Source of the DNA: Nostoc sp. CHAB 5715 | GTDB lineage: Bacteria; Cyanobacteriota; Cyanobacteriia; Cyanobacteriales; Nostocaceae | DNA: 13,491 bases | Direction of reading: 5' to 3' | Assembly (NCBI RefSeq): GCF_020829685.1 | Contig: NZ_JAIVFR010000064.1 | Coordinates: forward strand, 1 to 13,491 | Shown: positions 13,033-13,491 of the stretch, in pieces | How the letters are laid out: every line of letters begins with the position of its first letter | How positions within the stretch are numbered: the stretch's first letter is position 1 | Program-made: the position numbers and the translations under genes | Notes under the pieces: generated by a model | The model's input: only the letters and a program-made list of their open reading frames with translations | What the model was told of the DNA's origin: nothing | The model's database searches: none

Positions 13033-13212
13033 ATGCAGACAGTACAAAAAATTTACTGCCCAAATTGCGGCTGCCAAGCAGAACGCTATTACATTTCTGA
13101 TAGTCAATTAACTCGAACACAATGCTCTAGTTGTGACTATTTGATGATTAGTTGCACTCGCACTGGCAATGTGATTGAGGCTTACGCCCCAGGTATTTAT
13201 GCACAACGCTAG
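13033..13212 (+). CDS. Small zinc-ribbon protein, 59 residues
   Basis: The product MQTVQKIYCPNCGCQAERYY...QCSSCDYLMIS carries two CxxC knuckles (Cys9/Cys12 and Cys31/Cys34), with Cys14 and Cys41 nearby. This is a zinc-ribbon covering almost the whole protein. The tail EAYAPGIYAQR looks like a conserved short C-terminus. In some cyanobacterial annotations similar tiny proteins carry a misleading helicase (PriA) label, but no helicase domain is possible at this size. CAGGGA lies about 7 bases before the ATG. The gene stands alone after a 580-bp AT-rich gap and is followed by a strong hairpin. The metal-binding role is inferred from the cysteines; a biological role is unknown. Confidence 0.85.
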   Translation: MQTVQKIYCPNCGCQAERYYISDSQLTRTQCSSCDYLMISCTRTGNVIEAYAPGIYAQR

Positions 13213-13226
13213 TAAGTAATTAAAAA

Positions 13227-13260
13227 TTAAAAATTAGAGAAAACATTCTCTAATTTTTAA
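13227..13260. terminator. Bidirectional intrinsic terminator
   Basis: A perfect 15-bp stem (13227-13241 with 13246-13260) around the loop AACA has A-rich and T-rich flanks on both sides. It serves the zinc-ribbon gene on the plus strand and the small toxin-like frame on the minus strand. Confidence 0.85.
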
Positions 13261-13293
13261 TAATAAAGTTACTTGTCAACAATTTTGAACATT

Positions 13294-13419
13294 TCACAGG
13301 TTGTTATTCTGTTGTCGGAGTTGTTGCTGTCGTATCTGTTCTTGTAATCTCAATTGTTGCTGTTGTCTAATTTCTTTCAAATCTAATCTAGCTGAAGGCG
13401 CAAAAATACACCTACTCAT
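13294..13419 (-). pseudogene. Truncated ParE-like toxin fused to Gln-rich low-complexity tail
   Basis: The 41-residue frame begins MSRCIFAPSARLDLKEI, matching the usual start of ParE/RelE-type toxins (MSR-x-I-x-x-PSA-x-x-DL-x-EI). Then, instead of the toxin core, it continues RQQQQLRLQEQIRQQQLRQQ to a stop. The body of the toxin (normally ~90-100 residues, including the catalytic or binding face) is missing. Its ATG shares one base with the TAA of the preceding gene (TAATG), the coupling typical of antitoxin-toxin operons. The CAACAG-type triplet-rich tail suggests slippage or repeat insertion after residue 17. The toxin is probably non-functional. The call rests on 17 residues plus gene order. 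Confidence 0.5.
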
Positions 13420-13490
13420 TATTTAGCGGCCTCTGCTTGTTGCATCTGGGCTTGGGCACGTCGGATATCTTCTTCAAGTTCAGCAAATAC
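13419..13490 (-). CDS. C-terminal end of probable antitoxin (partial, runs off the window)
   Basis: The last 23 residues of a minus-strand gene are visible: VFAELEEDIRRAQAQMQQAE and AAK before TAA. They form a charged amphipathic helix ending. The stop codon overlaps the ATG of the ParE-like frame by one base, the arrangement of ParD/ParE-type operons, so an antitoxin is the natural reading. The N-terminal DNA-binding part lies outside the window, so this remains an inference. Confidence 0.45.
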   Translation of the reverse strand, partial: VFAELEEDIRRAQAQMQQAEAAK

Positions 13491-13491
13491 C

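Overview
The window looks like chromosome of a filamentous, heterocyst-type cyanobacterium (Nostoc/Anabaena group). The basis is the 14 copies of the HIP1 octamer GCGATCGC, the tandem 7-bp repeats (STRR type) of that group, a Vipp1/PspA pair, and many nested-palindrome dispersed repeats. Species cannot be named from sequence alone.

Layout. 1-804 is the 3' part of a membrane-anchored protein with a SPOR-like C-terminus. 1078-2766 holds two tandem same-strand PspA/IM30-family genes, a PspA-like one and then a Vipp1-like one, closed by a good intrinsic terminator. 2941-3276 is a thioredoxin and 3484-4836 a PLP aminotransferase; the 207 bp between them is almost entirely heptamer repeats. The aminotransferase also carries about 65 in-frame residues of repeat-derived sequence between its cofactor-binding Asp/Tyr and its PLP lysine. 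4837-5298 holds a 128-bp nested inverted repeat, and 5299-5721 a single-domain response regulator. A 59-residue gene (5743-5922) is convergent with it. 5923-6757 is AT-rich and contains a 150-bp MITE-like element. 6758-8656 is uvrC. 8657-9072 is built from two inverted-repeat elements, one a convincing MITE with a 10-bp target duplication. 9073-9459 (minus) is a free-standing copy of the small helical domain usually found at the N-terminus of cyanobacterial NB-ARC/WD40-type signalling proteins.

10414-12450 is the most novel part: a run of four same-strand genes for exported proteins. They are a four-cysteine secreted protein, two tandem paralogous 126-residue secreted proteins each followed by a hairpin terminator, and a membrane-anchored protein with a BamE/SmpA-like motif whose start codon abuts the T-tract of a possible attenuator. 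No HIP1 site occurs from 8490 to 12485, which fits an accessory segment. After a 580-bp AT-rich gap come a 59-residue zinc-ribbon protein (13033-13212), a bidirectional terminator, and on the minus strand the tail of a probable antitoxin overlapping a decayed ParE-like toxin.

How genes may work together. PspA and Vipp1 both act on the inner face of membranes, thylakoid and plasma. UvrC, thioredoxin and the aminotransferase are housekeeping genes with no evident link to each other. The secreted cluster plausibly forms one extracellular or envelope unit, but its function is unknown.
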